Shown here: piece by piece, positions 1 to 11,402 of the stretch
Layout: each line of letters starts with the position of its first letter
How positions within the stretch are numbered: the first letter of the stretch is position 1
Assembly: GCA_027475525.1 (NCBI GenBank)
Contig: JAMWFC010000084.1
Coordinates: 422,258-486,257, forward strand
DNA from: Macrolepiota albuminosa
Taxonomy: Eukaryota; Basidiomycota; Agaricomycetes; Agaricales; Agaricaceae
Reading direction: 5' to 3'
Length of the DNA: 64,000 nucleotides
The notes under the pieces: model-generated
Told to the model about the DNA's origin: nothing
What the model saw: the letters and a program-made list of their open reading frames with translations, nothing else
Database searches by the model: none
Position numbers and translations under genes: made by a program

Positions 1-50
1 GTTTCAGACAACCGGTCAATACTGAAAAAGAGTGACTCACAAATTACAAT

Positions 51-473
51 TGTCAGAGGACTCCTCATTTCTTCCTTCTTTCACTCCTTATCTCTTCACT
101 CTCTTTTCATTCATTCTTTTATTTCTTCTGACATTATTTCAGTTTACTGTTTCTATTCTTTCAACATTATCTGTTAGTACTATTCTCAGCCCTTGAGGTG
201 CTCTGGTTCTTTAGCTACCATTCAGACAAGTGTGGGCCCTCAGCACTGCTTACATAAGCCAGAGTTTGCCAGAGTTTGCCCCTTATTTGTGCAATTGTTT
301 GTATAGGCAATTTTCAAGTTTTTAAGGTTTTGTTGTACTGTACAGTTGTTTTCCATGCTTCAGAGGCCCCAGAAGCATCCAACCTGGCATAGGGAATCCC
401 TAGACTTGTTCTCTTTGGATCTCCCTCTGCCAGCTGTGTGACTGAGCCACAGACTCTAAAGGTTGCCCTTACA
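51..473 (-). repeat. Solo LTR, family A
   Basis: Read on the minus strand it starts with TGTAAGGGCAAC and ends with AGTCCTCTGACA, so it has the TG...CA ends of an LTR. A TATATAA-like stretch lies inside related copies. It is flanked by a perfect 5-bp duplication, acaat, at 46-50 and 474-478. There is no internal coding region or second LTR next to it, so it is a solo LTR. Related copies lie near 0.65, 23.8, 25.5, 26.8 and 29.9 kb. Confidence 0.85.
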
Positions 474-540
474 ACAATCAACAGTGTAACAAAATTCCTA
501 CTCTGGCACAATAACAAAGAGTGGATCAGCTCAGCAAACT

Positions 541-774
541 AAGGAAAACTCTGGCTTATATAAGCAGTCTGGAAGCAGTACTGAAGGGCCCACACTTGTC
601 TGAATGATAGCTAAGGAACCAGAGCACCTCAAAGGCTGAGAATAGTACTAACAAATAGTGTTGAGAGAATAGAAACAGCAAAATGAAAGAGTGATAGAAG
701 AAATAAAAAAATGAATAAAAGGAGAGTGAAGGAATAAAAAGTAAAAGAAGGAAGAAATGAGAAGTCCCCTGACA
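541..774 (+). repeat. Truncated LTR, family A
   Basis: This matches the 3' half of the family A LTR, from the segment with the TATATAAG box to the terminal CCCCTGACA. The 5' half is missing, and no target-site duplication can be paired. It points opposite to the copy at 51-473. Confidence 0.75.
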
Positions 775-1690
775 GAAAAGGTCAAAGGCTACACAGGCAT
801 AGAGGGTAACAAGGAAGCCAACCTGCTGGCTAGACAGAGTGCAAGGAAGCATGACCCAGATCTTATAAACCTAAGAATCTCTGAGAGATATGCCCTAATA
901 GATGCAAAACTTACAACCCTAATGCAAGCAATTGCTTACAAGAGTATTTTAGAAACCCAACCCCCCCAGAATGTCAAGACACCAAGACAAATCTTGATGA
1001 GACAAGGTAGGCCTACAAAGATAGAACAGGCATGTTATCAAACAATAACATTATATGAAAATCTCCGAGAAAGAAAATCCTGTCAAAAAAGATGAAGAAC
1101 TTTCTCTGAAAAGATATGCACAATGCATACAAGGTAGGGAAATATTGGAATAACATATCTGATTGCAAAGAGAAGGCAATATGCCTAAAATATGGCATGA
1201 AGGAGTTGCTAGAACATATACTGACTGAGTGCAAAGTATCTGGACAGGTCCCAGTATGGAACTTAGCTAAGGTTCTACTGGAAAAAAAAGACCTCACATA
1301 TAACAAACTGAGCTTAAGAGATATACTAGACTGTGCAATATCCCTGGAGGAAGGGAAGAGTGTAAGAACTCCGGAGAGAAATAATACAGGACAATTGTAA
1401 TATTCAAAGTAGCACACACAATCTGAAAAGCCAAATGCAAGTGGAGAATCTCAAGGGGCTCAGACCTGGACAGGCTCTGATTAAGCAAGAGATGGAAGGA
1501 AGGTATAGTGCTGCAATTGCTAAAAAGCTAAAAGTGGACTGCCTTGCCACAGATGCAGAGAGGTTTAGAAAGAAGGCAGAAAAAACCAGCCTCATGAAGA
1601 AAACATAGCAAAACCTCCTGCAAGAAAGATCAACACCACTCAAGTTGTGGAGGAAGATGAATGCAGTTTTAGTAGGTATTGGTTGAAGAC
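775..1690 (+). pseudogene. Non-LTR retrotransposon fragment: RNase H end and zinc-binding tail
   Basis: Conceptual translation gives an RNase H C-terminal motif, VKGYTGIEGNKEANLLA, near 780-830. Near 1116-1300 follows a segment with a C-x2-C-like pair (second Cys changed to Tyr) and HILTEC, as in the zinc-binding tail that follows the RNase H domain in basidiomycete non-LTR elements. A third block, to about 1685, has the order seen in those elements: a basic helix, a KKA motif, then LVGIG. The blocks lie in different frames and contain stops, so the fragment is dead. The reverse transcriptase part is absent. Family assignment comes from memory of related mushroom elements; it was not searched. 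Confidence 0.6.
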
Positions 1691-1889
1691 TGAGTCTCAC
1701 ACTAAGTATGCAAAGGCATTTTCATGAGGTGGCCCCACAATTTTGAGTGCAGATAAGTAAATTTTTTCTATCAAAGCAAGTAAACCACACAAGTCCTGAA
1801 CTATAGAGGCTGTCATATATATATGCTGTCTACTGTTTTGCTATGACTCCACCAAAGGAAAAAAAAAAAAAAAGATTTAAAGTACTTAA

Positions 1890-2450
1890 AATTTTGAATA
1901 AAGCATGTAAAATACTATGACATTGTAGTTACAGATCTCATTTAATTTAAATCAAAACTGATGGAGTAATGACCATTTTGAAATATTCATCAATTGGGAT
2001 ATTTTTTTGAGCATCTTTAATTTTGGTATCTAGTACTTTGTATGTCCTTCATTTGCTTTGATAACTGCTTGAATCCTTTTAAGCATGCTTTCTATCAGTC
2101 CTTGACATACTTCTGGTAGTACTTTATCCCACTCCTTTGCAACACTCTTCCACAATTCATGCACATCATGAGGAGGTATTTCATACTGCTTAAGCTGCTT
2201 TATAAAGTACTTCCAGAAGTGTTTAATAAAGTTGAGATCAGAGAATTGAGCTGGCCACTATTCATTTTTATTCCAAGTCCTACAAGGTTTCTTGTGTCAT
2301 ATATGATTAGGCCTAAAGCTCAGGCATCTCTTTTCTCCCATTCTTCTAAAGATGGGAATTTCAAGTACTATTCTGTAGGTTTGTCATCTTTCTGTTTTGT
2401 GTCTTGTGCCAACATTGGCTTTTTAATAGTATCATAAAGATATTTATAGG
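1890..2450 (-). mobile_element. Tc1/mariner fragment (3' part of transposase)
   Basis: The stretch from about 1990 to 2290 matches the end of the Tc1-type element at 32.1-33.4 kb: terminal repeat (ATTGGGAT, then TTTTTTTGAGCATC), then the antisense of the transposase C-terminus. The 100 bp before it (1890-1985) match the sequence just outside the opposite end of that element. The copy is heavily mutated and truncated near 2450. Confidence 0.65.
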
Positions 2451-4051
2451 TATCTTGTGCTCTTGCTGCTATCAAGACTTGGTTTTTGAATGTTATAAAA
2501 TTTATATCGTCAATGTGGGTGTGTCCTCAGAGAAGTGAAGTGGGTTGGACAAGTTTGTTGCTGACATTTTTCAGATGTAAGTTGGGATGTGGATTTTGTG
2601 GTGAGTTGCGGTTCAGAGCAGGGCTTGCCATATTGTAAGTGCAAATTGAGGCCAATAACCTGTTAAAAATTACAGAATTCCTCAGTCACTCCAATGTTAT
2701 GATGTTGACTAATTTATATTATTACCTGTTAAGAATTTTAAAGGTACTTTTAGTTAGCAGTAAGTAAGCTGTAAGTAAATTTTGCTTATCCTCAGTCACT
2801 CCAATATGTTATGTTGTTGACTGAGGGTAGCATTTGTTTACCATACGGTAATTTAAGAAAAATAATTAAGGTTTAATAATGCCTCCCAATTGCCACCACA
2901 TACAGGAGTGGCTGAAAGGCATCTGATGATGACACCAACTGTGGTTGGGTGCACTGGACAATACACAGTACAACATCATCTCCAGCACCTGTCATGCATA
3001 GTTGTGAGGAGTTTTGACAAAGTTCCAGTGTACTCAAGCAAATATAATGAGTCAATGCACTAAATGATAGCACCTCAGATGCTACCTAGCTAACTGTAAG
3101 CGCTATAGTCCAGGCAAGGATATTGAAAAGAAAAAGAATAGCACAACATAATGTGCCTATAGGTGGCACCACAAATGGCAAAGATGATAAAGATGAAGCT
3201 AGTGCCCAACTTAGTAATGAAGTTAAAACAAGCTAGCACAATTCGAACACTGAGTGTAACTTGGTGCTCAAAGGGTTACAATTCGTTGTTATATACATAT
3301 GTAGTCGCTATCTTTTATACTATACGCTACTGCATTTCCAAGATAAGTCTACTCATAGCACTACCAATTAGTGTCTCTTCTTATGGTCCTAGCTAACAGC
3401 AATCTGTTGATGGTGACCAGCAGCACATGGATGACGGTGACTAACAGTGTTATAGCCCATTGGCTACAGCAACTCTGCACTGACTTAAAATTGTATGGAT
3501 CTGCTCACTTTTTAGTATAATTCTAATTGGCCAGGCTTCTCTGGAGTATGGTCAGAAAATTCTTGACAAATGCCATGAGCGCTAATGTTGGCATTGAACA
3601 TTGTATCAATTTCTGATAAGTCAAAATATCAGATTTTAGTATATCCTGTGCCATTGTCATTGATTCTTTAGACTTTTAATTGAGATGCCTTGTCAAATGG
3701 CAGTGCCTAATGTTAACCCCTTCTGGAAGTGATCAGGGTTTAGTCAGAGTTACCTCCCTGCCATTGTGCTAGTGCTATGAGTCCTAAACCTCCTAAATCC
3801 TTGAAGTCGACAGATAGTGTGTGCTGAAGGACTGGTAATTGTTGAATGAAGCTGATAAATAGAATTTGCAATGAGGTGCCAAAGCCAAAGATATCCTGAG
3901 TCCCAGAAGATCACTAGAGTCTCCAATATGTCAAATGTCGGTAATCCTATAATGACCCTTGATGCGCTCAGCCTGAGTAGAAGCCTATCACCAATAAGGA
4001 ACAATATACTGATAGCTAGTGCAAGTCTCCCCTCAACACAACTGATAGTTG
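2451..4051. other. AT-rich sequence without a recognisable gene
   Basis: I see no intact gene. Only short, unrelated reading frames occur. The part before about 3.7 kb has very few CpG dinucleotides, like the other repeat-derived blocks. From 3.75 kb to the LTR at 4052 a hydrophobic minus-strand reading of unknown identity remains. It seems to continue beyond the LTR, which would then have inserted into an old coding sequence. Confidence 0.5.
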
Positions 4052-4255
4052 TCAGAGGGTCAAGGCAACAAGAGCTGACCATGAAGAATGCGAGGGTGGC
4101 CATGAAAGGCAGGAAAGCTGACCGAAGATGAATAAAAGCTGACCGTCGAAGAAGAACGCGACAAAACACGACTTATTTATTTGGTTACGTACGTGCTAAC
4201 TTGTAATTATGTAATTTCGATGCGATGCACCTCTCGCCGGATTCAACCTTTGACA
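4052..4255 (-). repeat. Solo LTR, family B (same family as the gag-only copia-type element)
   Basis: The minus strand reads TGTCAAAGGTTGAA to CCCTCTGACA and matches the 213-bp LTRs at 37597-37809 and 39063-39275. It has a perfect 5-bp target-site duplication, atagt, at 4047-4051 and 4256-4260. It keeps several CpG sites that are TG or CA in the other copies, so it helps to infer the ancestral LTR. Confidence 0.9.
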
Positions 4256-5167
4256 ATAGTGTGTGTATTTTGGGCTTATTCATAACCTCAAAAACTCTTT
4301 GCAGAATCCATAAGATAGCGCTAAGGCGTACAAGCAGGTATAACGGAACATCGTCTCGACTTGCCGACTCGAGCACTCCGAGACACAAAGAATGCTTTGC
4401 TGAATTTCTCTCAAGAAACGATCCTTGGATCGCTTGATCTCACCATAATTACTCCAAGCTAATCCATACCATTTACTGAGTCCTATAGTAGATATCATGT
4501 ATCCGCACATTGATTGTTCCAATTGGGGATCACGTCAATATTCACTCCTTGTGGAGTAAGTTTAGGCGGTACTATTCTAGCCAGGTTAAGTGAGACATAT
4601 GCCCCATATCTCTCAAGCCGCAGACTACTAAAGTACGTTGCCCGATCTGCCAGCCGTCCAGCGGATGTGACTCATGGAATGCTGGGGGAAGAGCCCTCGG
4701 CTAGGACCTTAGCAAAACGTTTCCAAAGTGGTATTCCAGTTTGGGGCCCTTGTTAGCTTGCGAATACCAAGAATGATGACTACCCTCCCGAATTAGAAGG
4801 CCAGCTGGTTATGGTACCTTGCCATTCTCGCAAGGTCTTGGCAAGACGTCAGAATGACAGACAGGACGAAGGACCGAGTTGAGGATGGATAACCATGGGG
4901 CACATCCGAGCCTTTTTGGCAGCGACGAGTACTCAGCCCTGGCCAGCCAAATATCATTGTTTTTAACTCGTATGGAAGTCCCTGGACGAAGAAGACACTT
5001 GATGACGAACAATTCAATCAGTGCATACAGTAGTACTGATCACTTCTATCTACTCAGCAGATTCGAGAGTAACGCCAATCGATAATATTTAATTGCTGAA
5101 GATATAACTTAAGCACACTTCAGCCGCACAACATATAAGAAAAAAATAACTCCATATAAAATTCTTA
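4256..5167. other. Intergenic, no gene recognised
   Basis: Only short frames occur and no splice pattern connects them. A run of seven A at 5140-5146 is the likely Pol III terminator (T7 on the minus strand) of the tRNA-His gene that follows. Confidence 0.5.
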
Positions 5168-5250
5168 TGTCCGTAGCAGGATTCGAGCCTGCGGCTTCTC
5201 GGAGCAATTGGAACCACAACGAGATGATTTAACCACTAATCGATACGGAC
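5168..5250 (-). tRNA. tRNA-His (GTG), with intron
   Basis: The minus strand folds as a tRNA: acceptor GTCCGTA pairs with TACGGAC, the T arm is GCAGG-CTCGAAT-CCTGC, and the anticodon stem TCTCG pairs with CGAGA. The loop TTGTGG gives anticodon GTG. About 10-11 nt after position 37 are extra and fit a tRNA intron. The discriminator is A, and a T7 run follows within 30 bp. A second, diverged gene of this kind is at 48722-48803. Confidence 0.88.
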
Positions 5251-5377
5251 TTGTTAAACACATAGCTACACGCTTTACATGACAAGCTCGGAGAGAAGAT
5301 CGGAACAATTCAACAATTATTGACAAGCTTGTGTAATCTAATAACCATCTAATAATGCGTTTGTCAAGTCAATGAAA

Positions 5378-7072
5378 TCATGACAGTTCCCGTTTCTCTC
5401 TAAGCTCAACCGACGTATACATCGCACCACCAATAAGTGTGAGAATAATTCCAACCGCGTTCATCGGGGTAATGGTCAGCTCGAAGAGGGTGACTGCACA
5501 CAAAATTGTCAAGACCTGCTTAACGTTTGCTAGAAGAGAAAAAATCAACATGCAATAATCTTCGGTACAGGAGATGTTTACCAGCGACGGTCATACTCAA
5601 GGCCCCAACCTTACGATTTGTGCTAAAGCTGACGACATTCAAGCCGAACGCTAGCACTCCATTGATAGCCAACAGCACAAGCTTTGAATTTGGCATACCA
5701 AGACCAAGACCGGACGATGGCACGGAGCGCGTAAAGATGTGTCTTTGCGGGAAGACAGATTCAAGGACATGGCCTAGCTCTCCAGTTAAATACGCGAGAA
5801 TGAGAGACTCGATGAAGGCAAGCGGAGAAAGCAGGTACAGAAGATGAAGGGGTGTGAGTGGAGGAAGCTTGCTATGACGTGGAGATAATACTGAGACGGT
5901 TGAAGGTTTTTCCGAGTCCGGTTTGGACGATCGTACAGTGGGCGATGGTACTTGGAGGAAGTTGGTATAAACAGTTTTAAGAGAAGCAAGTATAGTTCCA
6001 AGGAAAGTTAAGAGGAAGCCCCATGGAGTGGCATAATAGTCGCCATATGTGCTGTAAGACGCTGTGGTTCAGGACAACTGTTTTACAGGAGGAAAAGTTC
6101 GCAGACGTACGCAAAACCGACCCCTGCCACAACGGGCAGGAGAGCCAACAGTTTCAAGCGACTACTCTTTGTACCGAGAATCAATGCAGAGAACAGGATT
6201 GTAAAGAGCGGGGTGGCAGCCCGAACAACTTGATGAAACTGTGAATGAAGTTAGAACTGTAACCCGGCAATGTCAGATATACGTACTGGGACTGTGACGA
6301 GACCTAATGATACATTGCTGACTGTAATGTTAACAGTGTAAAGACCACTGAAAGCCAAGAGAATGAGTTTTTCGTGCGTGTTCAGCCGAGGGACTGGAGT
6401 TGGTCCAGTCCGGACAAGGATTGTGCAACCAACGGAACCACAGAAGGCATGCAATGCAGAGAGTGTGTAAGGAAAAGGGAAGCTGATAAGGACCGACTTG
6501 TTGTATAAAGTGAGGGCGAGATTGAGCGTAAAGTAAAGTGCGATGTAGAAAGTGGACTGCGCGAGTAGACGTGAGGGCCGAAATCTGGATAGAAACGAGA
6601 GCAGCCAGGTTCGGCGTCTGAACTTGGCTCTAGATCGATATGATGGCGTTGGTTGAGGCAGCTCGAAGGGGGTTTCGAGAGACGAAAGGCTGGGAAATGG
6701 TGGAAGAAGGCGTGAGGAACAGTCGTGGAAAATGTTTGAGTCCGGGCCCTTTCGAATTGTTCCCGGTGTCCACATGGGGAAGTGGCCTCCGTTCACCATC
6801 ATCGCGCCCTGCTCTTGGCTGTTCTCGCTGCCGGGGCCTCGTCTGTCGCCGCACGCGTTATTTGACTTCACCACCCGGGGTTCTGGGTTGTTCAGCACGA
6901 CATAGGGTTTTTGCGATGGCACCAAGGATTTATTAGACGCGAAATCGTGTTGGTTGCTGGGTACCTCCTCTAGCCAGGGAATACTCGACGATGAAGAAGG
7001 ATAAAAGATTGACATAAGTCTCGAAGAAGAGTTTTCAGTCGAGCTTGGGATTGAGCATGGCGGGTTGGACAT
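5378..7072 (-). CDS. Triose-phosphate-transporter-family membrane carrier
   Basis: Four exons are supported: complement(5378-5529, 5582-6051, 6111-6238, 6287-7072). All three introns are 48-59 bp, GT-AG and in phase, and give 511 residues. The first 160 residues are polar, Ser/Pro-rich and probably cytosolic. The membrane part begins near residue 175 (FYIALYFTLNLALTLYNKS) and contains TPT-family blocks: LSALHAFCGSVG, TVPFHQVVRAATPLF across intron 1, VGFATYGDY across intron 2 and SMTVAANVKQVLT across intron 3. The family belongs to the drug/metabolite transporter superfamily and exchanges sugar phosphates or nucleotide sugars, usually in Golgi or ER membranes. The substrate cannot be read from the sequence. 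The end, ELREKRELS, is a short basic tail. Start choice: the first ATG of the long exon; a downstream ATG at residue 20 is possible. Confidence 0.88.
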
Positions 7073-9543
7073 ACCGAACGTGCCAAGAGGCTGCAGAATT
7101 TATATGACGAAGAAGAAAGTGTGGGGCGGTTTTGAATATTCAAGGCGTCATACGCGTCATGGCTTGTCAGGCTAAGGCGAAGAAGTTATCTACTCGCGGT
7201 TGCTTGTTTGGCGCTGTAGCCAGACGACGTGCGGCGTCTTCAAGATGACATGATCCATAATGCATATGCATAAAGCTCCACTCCACGATGCTTTCATCGT
7301 TCAGAAGAGGCTCAACCTCATTTCCATTGAAGTGTGTCCTCTTGTTATGTCCGTTCACGCCCGCGAAGCCCAGCCCGATTCGGAACTCATCGAGAATATT
7401 ACAAGATCTTTGAGCTCGCGGTAGTTCAAAATGTACGTTTGTCACCTACAAAAGAATTCCATGATGATGTGGCGTTTATGGAGCGGTTTGAACGCGAGTA
7501 ACAACTAGGTGAACGCATTGCCGTGGTCCAGCCAGTACTGTAAATCGGGCCAGGGTATGTATATGACTGGATTTACAGAGGTCAGTCGTGAAGTACTCAT
7601 CATCCGACGCCGCTCAATTTGACGTTCCGCCAGTCTCCTCCGGTAATATCTTGATGCACAAGCTTTGTTCAACGTCGGCGCAAGAGATCGGCGCAAAATA
7701 AGGAAAACAGGATGCCAGAATTGGCGAGCCAAGGACGACTCGGAGTAAACAGATCTAGACCTACTGCAATCAAAGCAAGACAAGACGGTCGATTTGGCAC
7801 TTTTTCTAACGGTAATAGACGCGTCCGTCTCACCTAGATAGAGTGAGGTCTTATCCATGCTTACAAGTTGCATGGCTAACTGGCCCGATTATGCTACCCC
7901 AATTTCAAGAGAATCCGGATGCCTTAGTACAACAAGCTGCTGTCCGACAGCTAGCAGATGAACTTTTCTCTCTCTTTTTTTTTCTGGTGCGGTCTGTGCA
8001 ACGCCCGAGGAGATGCAAAAGTCGGTACAACCGGATGAGGGTACTACTCAAAGTCAAAATCACGCCGCTCGCACTAGCACTGTCTCCAGATCGCTCTTGG
8101 TGCTAGGTGCTATCAGAGATTCCACTGCTCCCGTTGTCACATTGACATTTCCGCCATCTTCGGCTTCCGCAACTTAAGGTGAACAGTTTCAAACACTTAC
8201 CCTCTTGAGTTCGCATATCAAACTATGGATGAGACGCGTAAACCCAAACCAACCGGTGTCAGGATAATATTCTAATGTTGCGACGAAGCCTGGTACCAGA
8301 AATGTGTCATTGTTCGAGACATATCTACTTCCTGGTTGCGGAGAAAATGACTTTCATTTCGGGATTCATTGAAGAATTTCTGAGAAACGGTAAATGAGTC
8401 ACTTCAGCTTCATAATACGACTTCAAAGCTTAAGTGTTTGCTCCTTCTTGCAATGCAATTACTAGGTCAAGACAAGAGTCTTGCCCAACGACGTTCAATG
8501 TTCCTCCTCAGTTTGCTTAGTGGCCGGCTTTGGAGAGAGCTTTCACCTCGACTTCATGACATGCTACTACTGGTCGCCAAAATAGACTTCTGTTCGGATG
8601 ATGTTTGATATATGTTCCGGAAGGATCAGACGCACCCTTCCTTATTGTGAGGACAGATGTTGATCTTGATATGATGTACTTACTCAATTTTTTCGCTCCT
8701 TGCCGCCGTTTTCGTCTAACGAACGCAAACGATTATCCAATAATGAATAGATCATCACATCTCGTGGTTTCCTGCGATACCAAGAATTCGTTGTTTTGAC
8801 ACCCGGGACGTCAGTGCTTCGATTTCCCCCCGAGAATAGAAGGCCCTATATTCAAATGTGCACGCCCTTCACTATTTATCATTTCCGGGGCGTATCCAAC
8901 AACGCCAACGCAGTGAACAAGTCAGAAGTTATCTCGCTCTTGAGGACTTTAAAATTACGTCGAGTAGATGGGAAAGCTGAGCATAAAGGACGTTGTGCCT
9001 CAAAAGACTGTGGTAAACCATGCCCTCCAAGTACATCGCTATCCGACACTTGGCACGTCGGCAAAGTTAGCAAAAGCTTGATTGCATCAGCATCGCCTCT
9101 GCCAAGACTTATTCTGAGACAAGGGTTCAAAAGACGGCGGATACATCTCAACTTTTTTCGGACCCTCGATTTCCACTTGCGTGTCCCACCAAACCCCTCT
9201 AATTCGGAACTGATTTCGCTGCCGTACTTAAAACTAAGCAGACTGATTCTATAAAAGGTCTTCTTGCGTGTTTCTCCTCGTCCTGGCCTACTGCATCGCG
9301 TGTATCCTGAAACCCTTGGCAAGTAGTCTGTAGTTCATAAAAGGTTCCGAAAAGCAGTTTCGGGTCGGATCGTCGCGGATCATGCTGGTTTTAAATTCAT
9401 GATTCAGATTCATCGATTTCATCAATCAGTACTCAGTTCGCATCCTTATCCTCCCGCCTCGAGGCTGCAGCACTCCTTGGCTTGAAAGTATCTCACTTGC
9501 GTGCGAGCAAATTCTTTGAACTGCCTTACCAGTATACTCAAAG
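7073..9543. other. 2.4 kb without a supported gene
   Basis: The first part is the 5' flank of the carrier gene. A 92-codon minus-strand frame (7167-7445) and overlapping frames at 8.6-9.3 kb exist, but none shows a known motif or convincing splice partners. The region is not CpG-poor, so it is not like the repeat blocks. The final 100 bp are the 5' flank of the F-box-like gene. Confidence 0.45.
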
Positions 9544-10362
9544 ATGTTTCCTGACTTACCTCTCGAGATCGAGGACCTGATTTTCGAGTATGCTGCGCTT
9601 ATGCATCCCAGGGATGCTTCATCGTTGGCTGTTGTTTCCAAGCGCGTTCAAGCTTGTGTCGAAAAGGTCATTTACGAGAAACTTCAGTTCTTCCCAATGC
9701 ATTCGCACCTGGACCTTCCTTTTCTACGTTCTGGTGACATTACCAACATACGACTTTTTAAATATACCGTCCTTCGCCGTCCTGCGGAATTCTTCGCCAC
9801 GCATGTCCGCAGCATTTTCTTCCATGATTTGGTAAAATATCGTTGGTCGATGCGAGTCTTGAAGAAATGCACTGGACTGGAGCATCTAGTCTTCATAATG
9901 ATAGCCGGATTTGCGTCGAGTGCAAGCTCTCTAGTCCTTGCCTCTGCAAACACATTGCAGAGTCTTATGACGACTCAAACGATTCTGCAAGATATGGCTG
10001 ACTCTGGTATCGTTTGTCCAAGGCTAAGATATCTCTGGGCAGATGCGTCATATGACATGCGCATGCAACCTCTCCATTGGCTTCCTGCATTGCATACCGT
10101 GGTACTTGTCTTATGTAGGCCGCCTTGGGATTACGATTCATGGAAGGACGATGTAGAAACGATCATTACCAGTACGCAAAACTTGCAAGTGCTGAGTCTG
10201 TGGGTCGGTGCAGATGAAATCAATTATGTCGATCAATGGAGTAAAACCATTGTGAGTCCTATCAAGATCAAGGCAAGGATAATACCACGACATAATGATC
10301 CCTTGTTCGAAACGTGGCGGAGATTGACGACCAGTATCAACGATGTGCTACTTGAAAATTAA
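9544..10362 (+). CDS. F-box-like protein
   Basis: A single exon of 272 residues. The N-terminus, MFPDLPLEIEDLIFEYAA, has the LPxEIxDxI pattern of a fungal F-box, followed by a helix with VVSKRVQACVEKVIYEKL. The rest has leucine-rich, LRR-like spacing (LRYLWADAS, LPALHTVVLVL, LQVLSLW). Such single-exon F-box-like proteins are very numerous in Agaricomycetes. By family analogy it could recruit a target to an SCF ubiquitin ligase, but the target is unknown. A diverged paralogue lies at 40687-41472. The start is clear, with an AAG ATG context and no in-frame ATG upstream. Confidence 0.75.
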   Translation: MFPDLPLEIEDLIFEYAALMHPRDASSLAVVSKRVQACVEKVIYEKLQFFPMHSHLDLPFLRSGDITNIRLFKYTVLRRPAEFFATHVRSIFFHDLVKYRWSMRVLKKCTGLEHLVFIMIAGFASSASSLVLASANTLQSLMTTQTILQDMADSGIVCPRLRYLWADASYDMRMQPLHWLPALHTVVLVLCRPPWDYDSWKDDVETIITSTQNLQVLSLWVGADEINYVDQWSKTIVSPIKIKARIIPRHNDPLFETWRRLTTSINDVLLEN

Positions 10363-10710
10363 GGTTCAAGAGGTAGGCGATGCATCGTTTTTGGTCTTTA
10401 GCCACACACTATAATAAGTTGACTGCAGGGCCCATTCCCGGTTTTTAGACTCGCTCATAACATTTTGAAGGGATAAATACTTTGGGTCAACGAGGGAGCC
10501 TTGGTCAATGAAGTCTTTTTCTTCTCCTGTACAGGTAGCATCGATATCGCGACCTGTGACAAAATTGTCAAACTATTTTCCTAAGCCACCATACGTATCA
10601 CAGCATAAGATCGTGAAATTTGCATCCTGGACAATGTGGTAACAATTTCAGAAAACCTCGAATGGTTAGCATGACATATTTTATATAGAAAAGAGTGTGC
10701 AAGTAGTAAC
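10363..10710. other. Intergenic, nothing recognised
   Basis: 3' flank of the F-box-like gene and 3' flank of the minus-strand hAT fragment. No gene or repeat is seen. Confidence 0.5.
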
Positions 10711-11004
10711 TTAATCAAAATCAATGTCTATGTCTATGCCAAAATCATCATCTTGAGCATCAGAAAAGATTTTATTCCAACCCTCTTCCTCTTCCATCTT
10801 AAGACCACTGTCATCCTCATTGTTCTCACGCTGCTTGAGCTCAGTCTCATGAAGGGAGGAAGGACTAGGTTTCCGAGAAAGCAAATCATGTTGTATTGCA
10901 CATTCCAAGCATTGTAGTGTCTCGACAATGTCACCCTTCAATTGATTCTGTTGTTTAGTAATTGTCAAGGCCACACTGCAAAAAGGCACACTTGCTTGAA
11001 ACAT
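10711..11004 (-). pseudogene. hAT transposase C-terminal remnant
   Basis: The minus-strand reading includes QASVPFCSVALTITKQQN and LKGDIVETLQCLEC, then an acidic tail ending in DIDIDFD. This resembles the hAT dimerisation end in mushroom transposases, in which a conserved SxxCER/FSS block precedes ALTITKRRNRL. Here the CER block is damaged and the reading stops just upstream, so only about 97 codons remain. The assignment is from pattern memory only. Confidence 0.45.
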
Positions 11005-11402
11005 ACAATATCATTATCACCAGATCAACAGATAGTTGTGAGCTTTTCTTTTTTTCGATGGGCAAGCTTTGTGATGGCACACATACTTCCATCTCGTAAG
11101 TCTGATAGTCACTTTATATGGCTGCTAATGCTCATGCATCCCGACCTGGGCAACTAGATTACAATATTCTTGGTAAGAGGTCCGAGTTTGATTTGAGATC
11201 AAAAGGTTGGTGAAAAACTTCGAAGACAACATACTCCGGGTGCTATCTGAAGTTGATAGCTCAACTAATGTTTACCACCATCATCAATAAGCTGCAATCA
11301 ATTTATAATTGTTCAAGTGGGACCAACAGAATAATAATCAAGATTCTCATTCGCAACATTCACAAAACTGGAGATTGTCAGGTTCTCCGCATCTGGCAGA
11401 AA
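11005..11402. other. Short AT-rich spacer
   Basis: No gene is seen. It holds the 5' side of the hAT fragment and the 3' flank of the thaumatin-like gene. Confidence 0.45.

Noticed and set aside
4793..5085. Overlapping 67-74-codon frames on both strands
   Set aside because: No motif; coexisting frames on both strands of similar length suggest chance.
8796..9322. Overlapping 147- and 152-codon frames on both strands
   Set aside because: Neither has a motif, hydrophobic core or splice context; mutual shadows.
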